A stretch of DNA of 64,000 nucleotides from Microbacterium foliorum (GTDB lineage: Bacteria; Actinomycetota; Actinomycetes; Actinomycetales; Microbacteriaceae), in the NCBI RefSeq assembly GCF_003367705.1, contig NZ_CP031425.1, positions 2,666,001-2,730,000 on the forward strand. The letters are read 5' to 3'. A program made the position numbers and the translations under genes. The stretch's first letter is position 1. Each line of letters begins with the position of its first letter. The notes beneath the pieces were generated by a model. It saw only the letters and a list, made by a program, of their open reading frames with translations. It made no database searches and was not told where the DNA came from. Shown here one piece after another: positions 28,549 through 36,888 of the stretch.

Positions 28549-29180
28549 GCGTCCAGGACTCCGCCCGCGCGTGCCCTCGCGACCGGTCGCCGTCCGATGA
28601 GAGCGGCGAGCGCGCCGCCGATCGCGCCGAACAGGTGGGCCTGCCAGGAGACGCCCTCGCGCACGCCCACGACGCCGGCGAGCATCGATCCTCCGTAGAG
28701 GCCGATCACGATGATCGCGATCACCGCATAGAGCACCCGGTGCGAGATCCGCCCCGGCGCGAACACCCGCATGATCGTGTACCCGAAGTAACCGAAGACG
28801 AGGCCCGAGGCGCCGACGGTGAGAGCCCCCGGCGTGTTCACGACCCAGGTGCCGAGGCCGCCGATCACCGCGGCGAACGCGGTCACCGCCCAGAATCTGC
28901 GCGCGCCCTCGACGGCCACGAGACAGCCGAGCACCAGCAGCGGCACGGTGTTGCCGATCAGGTGCGCCCAATCGGCGTGCAGGAGAGGTCCGACGACGAT
29001 GCCGCCGAGCCCGGCCGGATCCCACGAGCGCAGGCCGAAACCGGTGAAGGATCCGGGGAGCACGGCATCGGCGGCCTGGATGATCCACATCACCGCGACC
29101 AGCAGGAGGGGCGACGCGAAACGGCCGAATGCGCGGGAGCGCGGAGAGTCGGCGGTTCTGATCACGTCTGGCCCTGTCAC
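28545..29180 (-). CDS. Rhomboid-family intramembrane serine protease
   Basis: 211 residues from the GTG at 29180, which has CCAGGA 7 bases before it. The longer frame would overlap the region just downstream of the SRP RNA and has no start support. Six hydrophobic segments are present. The catalytic Ser is in LTVGASGLVFGYFG (about residue 125), the partner His in SWQAHLFGAIGG (about 182), and HADWAHLIGNTVP carries the oxyanion-side His/Asn. The family cleaves transmembrane substrates within the bilayer; the substrate is unknown. It is coupled to the lysozyme-like gene downstream. Confidence 0.9.
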   Translation of the reverse strand: MTGPDVIRTADSPRSRAFGRFASPLLLVAVMWIIQAADAVLPGSFTGFGLRSWDPAGLGGIVVGPLLHADWAHLIGNTVPLLVLGCLVAVEGARRFWAVTAFAAVIGGLGTWVVNTPGALTVGASGLVFGYFGYTIMRVFAPGRISHRVLYAVIAIIVIGLYGGSMLAGVVGVREGVSWQAHLFGAIGGALAALIGRRPVARARAGGVLDA

Positions 29181-29227
29181 GTCACGATCCTGGCAGGACT
29201 GCCCCGGAGGACGCTGACAAAAAGAAA

Positions 29228-29317
29228 GCGGCCCTCCGCGCACCCAGCAGAGCCCGGTTACCCTTGCTGCGTTTCCGCCCTGGGGGAATTGGCCTGGATG
29301 CCGCCACGCGGAGAGCC
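29228..29317 (-). ncRNA. ffs: Signal recognition particle RNA (small, 4.5S type)
   Basis: The minus strand carries the SRP domain IV core: the symmetric loop GGAAACGCAGCAAGGGTAA flanked by CCAGGCCAATTCCCCCAGG. The ends GGCTCTCCGCG and CGCGGAGGGC pair to close the rod. A TTTCTTTTT tract follows, giving a terminator. Ends are approximate by a few bases. TAGACT at 29325-29330 is 7 bases upstream of the predicted 5' end. It binds Ffh to target ribosomes to the membrane. Confidence 0.93.
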
Positions 29318-29324
29318 GTAGACG

Positions 29325-29330
29325 AGTCTA
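29325..29330 (-). promoter_or_regulatory. -10 box of the SRP RNA gene
   Basis: TAGACT on the minus strand, 7 bases from the RNA 5' end; the same hexamer precedes tRNA-Pro and tRNA-Ser here. Confidence 0.6.
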
Positions 29331-29508
29331 GCCGATGCGCGCACCTCCTCTTCGACAGGCCGACCGGATCATGCGCACGCATCCGGGCGGCGGGGCTGCG
29401 GCGAGCGCCCGGAGCGGACCGGATGGGGCGCCCGTTGTGACCCCATCGCGAGGGAGCCGGGTTACGATCGGTTCACGCGCACCGCAGCGCCCACGCGAGA
29501 GGGAACGC

Positions 29509-30498
29509 ATGCCAGAGAATCCGCCCCTGACCCCGGCCGTCGCCGACGCCGAGCAGTTCGCCGCGCAGACGACGGCGATCCTCGGTTCGGTGGGTCGGGT
29601 GATCGACGGCAAGCCCGACGCCGTGCGGAGCGCCCTCGTCTGCCTGCTCGCCCAGGGTCATCTGCTGATCGAAGACGTCCCCGGTGTCGGCAAGACCATG
29701 CTGGCGCGCGCTCTGGCGGCGAGCGTCGATGCGACCGTGCGCCGCATCCAGTTCACCCCCGACCTGCTGCCGGGAGATGTGACGGGGGTCAGCGTCTACA
29801 ACCCCGTCGATCGCGAGTTCGAGTTCAAGCGCGGTGCGGTGTTCGCGCACATCGTGATCGCCGACGAGATCAACCGCTCCTCCCCCAAGACCCAGTCCGC
29901 ACTGCTCGAGGCGATGGAGGAGGGACAGGTGACGGTCGACGGATCGACCCACATGCTGCCCGATCCGTTCCTCGTCGTGGCGACCCAGAACCCGCTCGAG
30001 ATGGAGGGCACGTACGCGCTCCCCGAAGCGCAGCGCGACCGTTTCATGATGCGCATCTCGATGGGTTATCCGGATGCCGCCGCCGAGGCGCTGATGCTCC
30101 GCCAGCGCGACGTCGTGAACCCCCTCGCGTCGATCACCCCCGTCGCCGACGCCGCGTCGATCTCGGGTCTGATCGCGTGGGCGCGGTCGGTGCACGTCGC
30201 GCCGGCGCTCGAGGAGTACACGGTGGCCCTCGCTCAGGCGACGCGGTCCGACCCGAACCTGCATCTGGGGGCGAGCCCGCGAGCGACGCTGCAGCTGATC
30301 AGGGCCGCGAAGGTGTGGGCGGCCCTCGACGGACGCGACTTCGTGATCCCCGACGATGTCACCGCACTCCTGCTCCCGGTGTTCGCCCACCGTCTGCTCC
30401 CGGCCCGCGGGGCCCAGCGCGCCGGCGCCCAGCCCGTCGAGGCGGCGCTGCGTCAGATCGTCGAGCGGGTGCGCGTGCCCGTGGCCGCCCGCTCCTGA
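29509..30498 (+). CDS. MoxR-family AAA+ ATPase
   Basis: 329 residues. I used the ATG at 29509, with GAGAGGGA 4 bases upstream; the frame is open for 58 more codons without support. Walker A is EDVPGVGKTMLARALA (about 57-72) and Walker B is IVIADEINRSSPKTQSALLEAMEE. The ATTQNP-type sensor reads VVATQNPLEMEGTYALPEAQ. MoxR ATPases act as chaperones that help mature membrane or metal-containing complexes. It heads the three-gene operon MoxR-DUF58-transglutaminase, a conserved set in actinobacteria whose target remains poorly defined. Confidence 0.93.
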   Translation: MPENPPLTPAVADAEQFAAQTTAILGSVGRVIDGKPDAVRSALVCLLAQGHLLIEDVPGVGKTMLARALAASVDATVRRIQFTPDLLPGDVTGVSVYNPVDREFEFKRGAVFAHIVIADEINRSSPKTQSALLEAMEEGQVTVDGSTHMLPDPFLVVATQNPLEMEGTYALPEAQRDRFMMRISMGYPDAAAEALMLRQRDVVNPLASITPVADAASISGLIAWARSVHVAPALEEYTVALAQATRSDPNLHLGASPRATLQLIRAAKVWAALDGRDFVIPDDVTALLLPVFAHRLLPARGAQRAGAQPVEAALRQIVERVRVPVAARS

Positions 30499-30509
30499 AC
30501 ACCGCCGCC

Positions 30510-31781
30510 ATGCCTCGTCGTCGAACGCTCACGCTGCGGGGCACGGCCGCGCTCCTCGCCGGTCTCGGATGCCTGATCGCCGCCAACCTGGTCGGCGCGG
30601 CGATCCTCCTGCACGTCGGCGTGCTGTTCCTCGCCGTGACGGCGTTCGCGGTGCTCGCGGTGCGGCTGCCGCGTCGCTCCGGCTCGGTGACCCGGCAGGT
30701 CTCGACCGACCTGCTGACCGTCTCCGAGACCTCCCGCGTCACGGTGCGCATCGCGCTGCGTGCGCCGCGTGTGCCGCGAGGCCTGTGGCGCGACGTCCTG
30801 CCGGATGCGGTGACAGGCGACGCCGCGGGCGAGTACCCGCCCGAGACCGGTCAGCTCAGCTATGCGATCACGGGCATCCGCCGAGGCGTGTGGCCGGTCG
30901 GCCCCTTCGTGCTGCGGACCGTGGATCCTTTCGGACTCGCCCAGCGCGAGCAGGCCTTCGGCGAGACCCGCAGCGTGACGGTCGTCCCGGAGGTGTTCGC
31001 TCTCGCCCCGCTCGCGGTCAAGGTGGGCGCTGCCGGCGGCACGGCGCAGACCTCGTCGAGCAGGCTGGGACAGGGGAGCGACAACCTCTCGCCGCGCCGG
31101 TACATCCCCGGGGACTCGATGCGCCGCATCCACTGGCGCGCCACCGCACATCGCGGGCAGCTGATGGTGCGGCAGGAGGAGGAGGAATCGAGCCCTGACG
31201 CGCTCGTCGTCCTCGACCGCAGCGCAGCGCGGTGGGCACGGCCGGGGGCTGCGGCCGACCCGGCCTTCGAAGCAGCGGTGTCGATGTGCGCGTCGGTCGC
31301 CGTGCATCTGGAGCAGGAGGGATACGGCGTCGACGTGATCGACAGCACCGGCGTGCTTCTCGGCATCCTGCGCGGCCATGAGGACGACCGCGACGGCCTT
31401 CTCGTCTCCCTCGCGATGCTGGCTCCACGCGGAGACGCCCGCGATCTCGCGACGCTCGTCGGCGGCACGCCTCCTGGACCTCTCGTCTACATCACCGGAG
31501 AGCTGGATGAGGAGGATGCCGCGCTCCTCCGCCCCTCCGGCGCTGCCGCCCCCCTGCTGTTCGCCACGGGCGCGCTCCCCGGCACGGCAGAGGCCGCCAC
31601 ACGGCACGGCTGGCTGTTCGCCGAGCTCTCCGACGACATCGCCGAGGCATGGGCGGATGCCCTTCCCGAGCGCACCTCCCCCAGCCGCATCGACCCCAGC
31701 CGCACCGCCCCCAGCCGCACCGCCCCCAGCCGCATCGACCCCAGCCGCACCGCCCCGAGGGCCGCCGATGTCACGGACTGA
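30510..31781 (+). CDS. DUF58 membrane protein
   Basis: 423 residues from the ATG 9 bases after the MoxR stop. Two adjacent N-terminal transmembrane segments span about 9-50. The DUF58 signature GSDNLSPRRYIPGDSMRRIHWRATAHRGQLMVRQEEEE lies in the middle, in short form RRYIPGDSMRRIHWRATA, followed by a vWA-like region. The last 30 residues are a tandem repeat of PSRIDPSRTA type, which I would not expect to fold. The stop lies 14 bases inside the transglutaminase gene. The protein works with MoxR in an unknown maturation or cell-envelope process. Confidence 0.9.
   Translation: MPRRRTLTLRGTAALLAGLGCLIAANLVGAAILLHVGVLFLAVTAFAVLAVRLPRRSGSVTRQVSTDLLTVSETSRVTVRIALRAPRVPRGLWRDVLPDAVTGDAAGEYPPETGQLSYAITGIRRGVWPVGPFVLRTVDPFGLAQREQAFGETRSVTVVPEVFALAPLAVKVGAAGGTAQTSSSRLGQGSDNLSPRRYIPGDSMRRIHWRATAHRGQLMVRQEEEESSPDALVVLDRSAARWARPGAAADPAFEAAVSMCASVAVHLEQEGYGVDVIDSTGVLLGILRGHEDDRDGLLVSLAMLAPRGDARDLATLVGGTPPGPLVYITGELDEEDAALLRPSGAAAPLLFATGALPGTAEAATRHGWLFAELSDDIAEAWADALPERTSPSRIDPSRTAPSRTAPSRIDPSRTAPRAADVTD
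31679..31755. repeat. 15-bp tandem repeats encoding the DUF58 C-terminal tail
   Basis: Five units of about 15 bp, based on CCCAGCCGCACCGCC and CCCAGCCGCATCGAC, encode a PSRTA/PSRID tail just before the overlap with the next gene. Confidence 0.85.
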
Positions 31782-34026
31782 ACGCCGATCGCGGCGCTCG
31801 ACCCGGCTGTCGTGGCACCGCGAGCACGAGCTCCCTGCGGGCACCGTGCTGCCGTCCGTGCTCGCGGCGGCGGCCGGGCTCGTCGCCATGTGGCCGTTCA
31901 CCGCGGTCATCCAGCCGGGGCCCTGGTCGTCCACGGTCCTCCTGGTCATCGTCGCGATCGCCCTCACGGGGATGATCGTGCGCACCTCGATGCGCCGACG
32001 TCCCTCCTGGGCGCGCGATCTCACCGCGATCGGCGTGCAGGTGGCGGTCGCCGCCGGGCTCATCGTGCTGGTGGTCGCCGGCGACACCGCCGTTCTCGGG
32101 GTCATCCCCACGGAGTCGACGGTGTTCGTGTTCCAGACGCTCGCCTCCGCCGCCTGGGAGGAGATCGTCTACGGCGCAGCCCCGATCGCGGCATCGCCCG
32201 GCCTCGAGGCCATGATGGGTGCCGGCTTCGCCGTCGTCGCCGTGCTGCTCGACCAGCTCGTCGCACAGCGCGGAGCCGTGCTCGCCGGGCTTCTGACCGC
32301 CGTCATCGGATCGGTGCCGATGATCGTCACCCTCGGCGGCGTCGACATCGTGTGGTTCATCGCCCTGGCCATCGTGGTCCTCGCGCTCTTGCGCTATTCG
32401 GGCGCCCAGGACCGGGAATCCCCCCGGCGCTCGTCGGTGGCGGTCGCGATGGGCGTGGGTGTCGCGGCGCTCGTCGCGACCGTCGCGGTGGCACCCCTGC
32501 TCCCGGTGTCCGCGAGCCTGGCGGGCACCGGCGCCGGCGTCACCGTCGATGCCTCGCTGCGCCTCGGCGACGATCTGCGCCAGCCGAATCCGGTCGAGGT
32601 GCTCACGGTCGCGACCACGGCCGACACCGCGCCCTATCTCCGGCTCACGACGCTGTCCGAGTTCGACGGACGCGTGTGGGAGCCGGACCGGGGCGGCCTG
32701 CAGTCCCAGGACGAGGGGTTCGGGCCTGCGGAGTGGACCGACGACATCGAGACCACCGACAGGGCCACCTCGATCAGGGTCATCCGCATGTCGAGCGCCT
32801 GGCTGCCGGTCCCCTACCCTGCCACCGACGTGCAGGGCCTGCCCGCCTCGTGGAGGGTGAGTCCGGACAACCGCACTCTGGCCTCCCGCACCGCGGATGC
32901 CGTCGGCAGCGACTACACGGTGCGCTCGGTCGAGGTCTCTCCGTCGCTCGAGCAGATCCGAGCGATCCCCGCCGCCGACGCGGTGGCGGACCCCGATGAC
33001 GATCCGTTCGAGATTCCCGAGGTCGTCAGCGAGACCGCCGCCGAGGTGACCGCCGGCGCGACCAACGACTACGACCGCCTGATCGATCTGCAGTCGTGGT
33101 TCCGCAGCGAGTTCACCTATTCCCTCGAGACGCCCGTCGACGAGGGTTTCGACGGGACGGGCGCGGATGCGGTCGAGCGGTTCCTCGACGTGAAGTCCGG
33201 GTACTGCATTCACTTCGCCGGGGCGTTCGCTCTGATGGCCGAGAGCCTCGACATGGACGTGCGCATCGTCGTGGGGTATCTGCCCGGCGCGCTCACCGAC
33301 ACCACGCGCGGCGAGGAGTCGGTCTATTCGGTGTCGAGCGATCAGCTGCACTCCTGGCCCGAAGTGCGGTTCCCCGGCGTCGGATGGGTGCCGTTCGAGC
33401 CGACCGCGTCGCTGGGTGTGCCGACGGCGTTCACGGCGGCGGCCACGACGGGCGGCGGTTCTGCGGAGCCCTCGACCCCTGCTCCGACGACCGCGCCGAC
33501 AGCGCCGGCCAGCTCGGGACCGGACATCGAGCGTCAGGATGCCGGGGACAATTCGGGCGCGACCTCGCAGCTGCGCACGCTGGACCCCGCCCCGGTGCTG
33601 CTCACGGCGCTCGGCGTGCTGGTGGCTCTGCTGCTTCCCGCGCTGATCCGCCTCGCCGTCCGCGCCTCGCGCCGCGGGCGTGCTCGACGCGGCGATGCGG
33701 CGGCCGCGTGGGCGGAGCTGCGCGCCACCCTGCAGGATCTGCACCTGCCGCTGTCGGATGCGGAGACTCCGCGAATGCGCGGCGATGACCTGATCGGGGA
33801 TGACCGGGTGGATGCCGAGGCGATGCGCACGATCGTCGCCGCGGTCGAGCGGGCGAACTATGCCCGTGCGTCCTCGCGGACGGCGGCGGATCTCGACGCC
33901 TCCCTCGGCGCAGTGCTGGCGGGCCTGCGGCACAGCGTGGACCGTACCGCTCGCGTGCGCGCCTTCCTGGTGCCGAGGTCTCTGTTCGTCGGCGGCCGTG
34001 TCGACCCGGCGCTGCTGACGCCCTGA
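31768..34026 (+). CDS. Transglutaminase-like membrane protein (TgpA type)
   Basis: 752 residues from the ATG at 31768, overlapping the DUF58 stop by 14 bases. About six N-terminal transmembrane segments (residues 25-245) precede an exported region. The transglutaminase core carries Cys480 in KSGYCIHFAGAFALMAES, His528 in DQLHSWPEVRF and Glu544 in WVPFEPTASLG, where many relatives have Asp. A Pro/Thr-rich linker leads to a final transmembrane segment near 610-635 and a cytoplasmic DUF4129-like tail. It probably modifies or cleaves envelope proteins; no substrate is known. It completes the MoxR-DUF58 operon. Confidence 0.9.
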   Translation: MSRTERRSRRSTRLSWHREHELPAGTVLPSVLAAAAGLVAMWPFTAVIQPGPWSSTVLLVIVAIALTGMIVRTSMRRRPSWARDLTAIGVQVAVAAGLIVLVVAGDTAVLGVIPTESTVFVFQTLASAAWEEIVYGAAPIAASPGLEAMMGAGFAVVAVLLDQLVAQRGAVLAGLLTAVIGSVPMIVTLGGVDIVWFIALAIVVLALLRYSGAQDRESPRRSSVAVAMGVGVAALVATVAVAPLLPVSASLAGTGAGVTVDASLRLGDDLRQPNPVEVLTVATTADTAPYLRLTTLSEFDGRVWEPDRGGLQSQDEGFGPAEWTDDIETTDRATSIRVIRMSSAWLPVPYPATDVQGLPASWRVSPDNRTLASRTADAVGSDYTVRSVEVSPSLEQIRAIPAADAVADPDDDPFEIPEVVSETAAEVTAGATNDYDRLIDLQSWFRSEFTYSLETPVDEGFDGTGADAVERFLDVKSGYCIHFAGAFALMAESLDMDVRIVVGYLPGALTDTTRGEESVYSVSSDQLHSWPEVRFPGVGWVPFEPTASLGVPTAFTAAATTGGGSAEPSTPAPTTAPTAPASSGPDIERQDAGDNSGATSQLRTLDPAPVLLTALGVLVALLLPALIRLAVRASRRGRARRGDAAAAWAELRATLQDLHLPLSDAETPRMRGDDLIGDDRVDAEAMRTIVAAVERANYARASSRTAADLDASLGAVLAGLRHSVDRTARVRAFLVPRSLFVGGRVDPALLTP

Positions 34027-34036
34027 CCGGGTCCGA

Positions 34037-34927
34037 TCAGGCGGCGTGGCGTTCGCAGCGCACGGAGTCGCAGTCCTCGCAGACGACGAACTGGGTGCGG
34101 CACGACGGGTCGGGGCAGTTGGCCGTGCGCTTGGTGGCGGTCCCGCATCCGACGCACTCGCCGATGACGGCGGCGTGCGGCGAGAAGTCCACCGACCCGC
34201 GTTTGTCGAAGACGTAGAGCGAGCCGTCCCACAGTCCGTCGTCGCCGTACTGCTCCCCGTAGCGGACGATGCCGCCCTCGAGCTGGTACACCTCTCCGAA
34301 GCCTCGCGCGGTCATCAGACTCGAGAGCACCTCGCAGCGGATGCCGCCCGTGCAGTAGGTGACGACCGGCTTGCCCTTGAGGTCGTCGTACGCACCCGAG
34401 TCGAGCAGCTGGACGAAGTCGCGGGTGGTCTCGGTGTCAGGCACCACGGCCCCGCGGAAGCGTCCGATCTGCGCCTCCAGCGCGTTGCGTCCGTCGAAGA
34501 AGACGACGTCGTCTCCGCGGCGCTCGACCAGCTCGTGCAGGGCCTCCGGGCTGAGGCGTGCACCGCCGCCCACGACGCCGTGCTCGTCGACCCGCAGCTC
34601 GCCCGGCGCGCCGAACGAGACGATCTCGTCGCGCACCTTGACGCTGAGCTTCGGGAAGTCGATGCTGCGCCCGTCGGCGTCGACCCCGGTGCCGTCGCTC
34701 CACTTGATGTCGGTGTCGGCGAACGGCGCATACGAGCGGAACGACCGCGCCCAGCGCTTGAGCACGCGCACATCACCGCCGAGGGTGCCGTTGACCCCGT
34801 CCTTCGATATCAGCAGCCGCCCGCGCAGGCCCAGTGCCTCTCCGAGGTCTCGCTGCCACACCCGGATCGCCTCGGGGTCGGCGATCGGGGTGAAGACGTA
34901 GAAGAGCACGATCTTGGGGGTTGCCAC
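34037..34927 (-). CDS. trhO: tRNA uridine(34) hydroxylase, rhodanese-related (TrhO/YceA)
   Basis: 296 residues. The N-terminal acylphosphatase-like part ends with [15 protein letters not shown], then the rhodanese domain carries the active-site Cys in [13 protein letters not shown]. The C-terminal tail has a Cys-rich zinc-type cluster ([33 protein letters not shown]). The family hydroxylates uridine 34 of tRNAs in an oxygen-dependent way. The GTG start is 6 bases after TAGGAT (34934-34939), with no ribosome-binding site, suggesting a leaderless mRNA. It converges with the transglutaminase gene, with only 10 bases between stops. Confidence 0.92.
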   Translation of the reverse strand: MATPKIVLFYVFTPIADPEAIRVWQRDLGEALGLRGRLLISKDGVNGTLGGDVRVLKRWARSFRSYAPFADTDIKWSDGTGVDADGRSIDFPKLSVKVRDEIVSFGAPGELRVDEHGVVGGGARLSPEALHELVERRGDDVVFFDGRNALEAQIGRFRGAVVPDTETTRDFVQLLDSGAYDDLKGKPVVTYCTGGIRCEVLSSLMTARGFGEVYQLEGGIVRYGEQYGDDGLWDGSLYVFDKRGSVDFSPHAAVIGECVGCGTATKRTANCPDPSCRTQFVVCEDCDSVRCERHAA

Positions 34928-34933
34928 CCAGAG

Positions 34934-34939
34934 ATCCTA
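34934..34939 (-). promoter_or_regulatory. -10 box for leaderless trhO
   Basis: TAGGAT on the minus strand, 6 bases before the trhO GTG. It overlaps the last codon of the upstream phosphotransferase gene. Confidence 0.5.
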
Positions 34940-35797
34940 CGTCGTGCGCAGCGGAGCCCTGGCACCGAGCAGCCTGCCGACATGGCGGTGCACGGCCGGC
35001 ACCAGTGCGACGTTCTCGCCCGCGTCTGCACGGGCGAGCAACCTGGTCATCACGTACAGCTGCGAGACGACACCGCCGTCGGACTCGAGGTCGGCGCGGA
35101 AGAGGCGGGAGATCCGTTCGGCGATGCGCGGCACACCGAGCGAATGGCCCAGCAGGAACGCCGCGTCGTACCCCCGAGGTGCGAGCCCCCACGCCTCCCA
35201 GTCGGCGATGGCGAACGGATCGCAGTGCAGGTTGTTCCAGTGCAGGTCTCCGTGGCCTGGCACCCATGCGCTCGGGTCCACGTCGAGATCGATGCCGAAG
35301 AACACCGAGATGCGGCGCTGCACGGTCTCGGGGTCGAGCACCCTGCGCTCCGTCGTCGCCCGCGACACCGTGCCGAGGCTCTGGACGAGAGCATCCCACC
35401 AGGAGTCGCCCAGTCTGGGCACCCGTTCGAGTACGGCCGACGAGGCGCAGGCCCGGCCCGGCAGCAGGCTCATGAGCTCTGCCCGGTAGACGAGGGAGGT
35501 GTCTTCCCAGGCGCGCACGTCGAGCACCCGGGGCTTGGGGATGCCGACGAGCGTCGACGCGTCGAGATTGCCCGTCCACCAGTCGCCGCCCGCCTGAGCG
35601 CGACGGGAGCGGACCACGCGCAGCCACACCTGCGCCCCGGCGTGCTCGACGACCGACCCGATGGAGCGGTCCCGCCACCCGAATCTGACGCGACCGAGGC
35701 CGCGCGCCCCCATCTCTGCGAGGGCTCGCGCATGCGCCGCCCGCATGGCGGTGCGCACAGAGGTGCTGATCAGGGGTGCCGAATCGACGGTCGTCAT
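34937..35797 (-). CDS. Phosphotransferase of the aminoglycoside phosphotransferase/kinase-like fold
   Basis: 286 residues from the ATG at 35797 with AGGAT close upstream; upstream in-frame sequence lacks support. The kinase-like catalytic block is clear: VPGHGDLHWNNLH (catalytic Asp and the metal-binding Asn), then AIADWEAWGLAPRGYDAAFLL with the second metal Asp. The N-lobe is short and divergent. Such proteins phosphorylate small molecules, and some confer aminoglycoside or macrolide resistance, but similarity is limited to the core motif, so I would not call it a resistance gene. It ends next to trhO on the same strand. Confidence 0.82.
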   Translation of the reverse strand: MTTVDSAPLISTSVRTAMRAAHARALAEMGARGLGRVRFGWRDRSIGSVVEHAGAQVWLRVVRSRRAQAGGDWWTGNLDASTLVGIPKPRVLDVRAWEDTSLVYRAELMSLLPGRACASSAVLERVPRLGDSWWDALVQSLGTVSRATTERRVLDPETVQRRISVFFGIDLDVDPSAWVPGHGDLHWNNLHCDPFAIADWEAWGLAPRGYDAAFLLGHSLGVPRIAERISRLFRADLESDGGVVSQLYVMTRLLARADAGENVALVPAVHRHVGRLLGARAPLRTT

Positions 35798-35976
35798 CGA
35801 GATCCTTCCACGAGCGGACACGTTCGCTTGACAGCATAACGTCCTCATTCGAGGATAGGAACCGCGGGCTCCGGGTGCAACGGCTCGCACGATCGCATTC
35901 CGGTACATCCGAGTCGCGGCCCGCGTGCAGGCGCCCGCCCCTCCGCGCCTGGTCACGCGCAGTCCGCCCGATCGGA

Positions 35977-35982
35977 TAGACT
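35977..35982 (+). promoter_or_regulatory. -10 box of tRNA-Ser
   Basis: TAGACT, 15 bases before the mature 5' end, the same position as for tRNA-Pro. Confidence 0.5.
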
Positions 35983-35997
35983 GTTCAGGTTGTTCCT

Positions 35998-36085
35998 GGT
36001 GACGTGTCCGAGCGGCCGAAGGAGCACGCTTGGAAAGCGTGTGTTGTGCAAGCAACCGCGGGTTCGAATCCCGCCGTCACCGCCA
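35998..36085 (+). tRNA. tRNA-Ser (anticodon GGA)
   Basis: 88 bases with CCA encoded. The acceptor arm GGTGACG pairs with CGTCACC (36075-36081), the discriminator is G, and the long variable arm of serine tRNAs is present (TGTTGTGCAAGCAA). The anticodon loop has GGA, and the T-arm GGTTCGAATCC is canonical. Confidence 0.95.
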
Positions 36086-36130
36086 AAAAGATCAAGGGTC
36101 TCCGCGCCAGCGGGGGCCCTTGATCTTTTT
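36085..36130 (+). terminator. Intrinsic terminator after tRNA-Ser
   Basis: AAAAAGATCAAGGG (36085-36098) pairs with CCCTTGATCTTTTT (36117-36130), a 14-bp stem ending in a T run. Confidence 0.9.
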
Positions 36131-36178
36131 ATCGAGCGCTGGGATTCGGGGAGAACCGAGCGCCAGCGAGGATCGGAG

Positions 36179-36195
36179 TCCCGCCGTCACCGCCA
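36179..36195 (+). repeat. Partial duplicate of the tRNA-Ser 3' end (possible att remnant)
   Basis: TCCCGCCGTCACCGCCA is identical to the last 17 bases of tRNA-Ser (36069-36085), exactly 110 bp downstream. The preceding bases (GATCGGAG) still resemble the T-loop. Such 3'-end copies are what tRNA-targeting integrases leave, but no integrase or element lies here. Confidence 0.7.
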
Positions 36196-36261
36196 CCCCC
36201 GCTTCACCATCCCGCCGCCACCACCATCCCCCCGCGACCTCCGCGGGTGGACGACGTCGGG

Positions 36262-36858
36262 TCAGAAGCGCACGCCGTAGCTCTGACCGCCGGGCTCCGC
36301 GGGCAGCGGTGTCATGCCGAGGCGCTCGTAGAACGCCGCCGCGCCGGTGTTTTTCGGGTCCATGCCCAGGTGCAGTCCGCGCACTCCGCGACGGGTGAGC
36401 TCGTCGAACAGGGTCTGGATCAGCTGTCGACCGAGTCCCTGACCCTGCGTCTCGGGCAGCAGGTCGATGTGCAGGTGGGCGGGGTACTCCGCGGAGTGCG
36501 GGTCGCGTCCGGGAGCCTGCGTGTAGCCGTGCTCGACCATGCGCTCTTCGCGCGTCGTCGGCGTCTCGGCGCGCGGGTACCGCGTCTGCAGGGTCGGCCA
36601 CCACTCGTCGCGGAACCAGGTCGCGAACGCCTCGGTGTCGTCGGTCGCGACGATGTACCCGATCGCCCGGCCGTCGTCGGCCTCGACCACCCACGCGAGA
36701 TCGGGATGCCGCTGCGCGTACGGCACGGCGAAGAGGTCACCCCACAGCGCATCATCCGAGAAGATGCCCGTGGCATCGGCGCCGGCATCCGCGGTCCTCG
36801 TGCAGATGTCGTACAGTGCGGCACGGTCGGACGAACGGTACGGACGGATGCGGGACAC
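36262..36858 (-). CDS. GNAT-family N-acetyltransferase
   Basis: 198 residues. It begins SRIRPYRSSDRAALYDICTRTA, a typical GNAT start. The acetyl-CoA-binding motif A is HLHIDLLPETQGQGLGRQLIQTLF with the QGQGLGR loop (near 135-142), and motif B follows at LGMDPKNTGAAAFYERLGM. GAGGAG precedes the start. An aromatic-rich insertion (TWFRDEWWPTLQTRYP) between the strands may shape the substrate site. Substrate unknown. Relatives resemble eukaryotic-like O-GlcNAcase-associated acetyltransferases, but this is only a loose likeness. Confidence 0.88.
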   Translation of the reverse strand: MSRIRPYRSSDRAALYDICTRTADAGADATGIFSDDALWGDLFAVPYAQRHPDLAWVVEADDGRAIGYIVATDDTEAFATWFRDEWWPTLQTRYPRAETPTTREERMVEHGYTQAPGRDPHSAEYPAHLHIDLLPETQGQGLGRQLIQTLFDELTRRGVRGLHLGMDPKNTGAAAFYERLGMTPLPAEPGGQSYGVRF

Positions 36859-36888
36859 GACGGCTCCTCGATGAGATGGGGTGTGCGC

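Noticed and set aside
31771..33933. 720-codon minus-strand frame opposite the transglutaminase gene
   Set aside because: Arg/His/Gly-rich shadow of a gene with a complete Cys-His-Glu core.
34937..35797. Aminoglycoside resistance gene
   Set aside because: Only the general kinase core HGDLHWNN and the metal Asp are shared; the substrate lobe is divergent.
35990..36280. Frame reading CPSGRRSTLGKRVLCKQ
   Set aside because: It is a translation of tRNA-Ser.
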